Shown here: positions 24,830 through 25,207 of the stretch, one piece after another
Layout: the number at the start of each line of letters is the position of its first letter
How positions within the stretch are numbered: the stretch's first letter is position 1
DNA from: UBA4421 sp028228615
GTDB taxonomy: Bacteria > Pseudomonadota > Gammaproteobacteria > Pseudomonadales > Azotimanducaceae
Assembly: GCA_028228615.1 (NCBI GenBank)
Contig: JAOJBS010000027.1
Location: forward strand, 1-25,207
Reading direction: 5' to 3'
Length of the DNA: 25,207 nt
Notes under the pieces: model-generated
The model's input: the letters and a program-made list of their open reading frames with translations, nothing else
Database searches by the model: none
Told to the model about the DNA's origin: nothing
Translations under genes and position numbers: made by a program

Positions 24830-25207
24830 TGTCTGATCCACAGATTTTGGTTGAGCAATATTTGCGCTACCTTACTGTTGTGCGAAATTGTTCTGGGCAC
24901 ACGCTGAGTGCCTACAAACGAGAAATCTTCAGATTCGCTGACTTTTTGCAGAAACCTCTTGCCCAGGGTACCCCACAAGACGTGACAGCTTTCATTTCGA
25001 AATTGCGCCACAAAAATCTGAGTAGCAAGAGTATCCAGCGTAACCTTTCCGCAATAAGAAGCTTTTATAGTTATCTGCTAGACCAAGAAATAATAACAAC
25101 TAATCCCGCGACTATCGCTAGGTCACCTAAGGTTAAACGTCGTCTACCAAAAGTTCTAGACACAGACCAAGCCGCTCGGCTGTTAGATTTTCAGCCACAG
25201 AATGCCA
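24829..25207 (+). CDS. xerC: Tyrosine recombinase XerC, 5' part (cut by window end)
   Basis: XerC acts with XerD at dif to resolve chromosome dimers. The first 126 codons are present. They encode the N-terminal SAM-like core-binding domain: VEQYLRYLTVVRNCSGHTLS, then SIQRNLSAIRSFYSYLLDQ and NPATIARSPKVKRRLPKVLD. The catalytic domain with the tyrosine lies beyond 25207. The ATG overlaps the upstream TGA by one base. The location after dapF and DUF484 is the standard xerC locus, which makes XerC more likely than XerD. Confidence 0.93.
   Translation, partial: MSDPQILVEQYLRYLTVVRNCSGHTLSAYKREIFRFADFLQKPLAQGTPQDVTAFISKLRHKNLSSKSIQRNLSAIRSFYSYLLDQEIITTNPATIARSPKVKRRLPKVLDTDQAARLLDFQPQNA

Overview
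The window looks like chromosomal DNA of a free-living, probably marine, gammaproteobacterium. It has moderate GC and densely packed housekeeping genes. The gene blocks match those of Pseudomonas and its relatives: hslO-pckA, gshA, trxA-rho, algZ-algR-hemC-hemD-hemX-hemY opposite argH, and lptM-lysA-dapF-DUF484-xerC. The gene set (LPS-assembly lipoprotein, DsbB, Hsp33, class I GshA, HemX/HemY) fits a Gram-negative gammaproteobacterium. I see no rRNA, tRNA, CRISPR array, insertion sequence or prophage. The genus cannot be named from the sequence alone.

Layout. 152-2323 (+): yrfG, hslR and hslO, a nucleotidase followed by two heat-stress proteins; a 12-bp tandem repeat lies just upstream. 2489-4054 (+): pckA. 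4197-6418 (+): gshA and an acpH-like gene. 6592-8054 (+): a quinone-oxidoreductase-like gene overlapping dsbB by 1 nt. 8146-8895 (+): a ParA-type ATPase with no visible ParB partner. 9047-14158 (+): an ABC-F ATPase (yheS-like), hemB, trxA and rho. The 404-bp trxA-rho gap carries dyads, a sigma70-like promoter and a foldable rho leader. 20041-14286 (-): algZ, algR, hemC, hemD, hemX, hemY, convergent with rho. 20166-25207 (+): argH, a tiny lipoprotein gene lptM, lysA, dapF, a DUF484 gene and the start of xerC, cut by the window end.

The genes join several pathways: heme synthesis (hemB on one strand, hemCD with the membrane genes hemXY on the other), lysine/diaminopimelate synthesis (dapF, lysA), arginine synthesis (argH), thiol chemistry (gshA, trxA, dsbB, hslO), gluconeogenesis (pckA) and transcription termination (rho).

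The most notable feature is in algZ, the sensor-kinase gene at the head of the algZR-hem cluster. It is split by a 10-bp tandem repeat (three full copies plus 4 bp, 19612-19645). One copy, or four, would restore a continuous kinase of about 357 residues (one copy); three copies give a stop codon at the end of the tract. This is a fresh frameshift, a slippage-driven on/off switch, or an assembly error. Because it lies upstream of algR and hemCDXY, it could also affect them through polarity. Other points of interest are an lptM gene hidden inside an over-long lysA reading frame, overlapping inverted repeats after argH, and a small Thr/Ile-rich reading frame made by the 12-bp repeat before yrfG.
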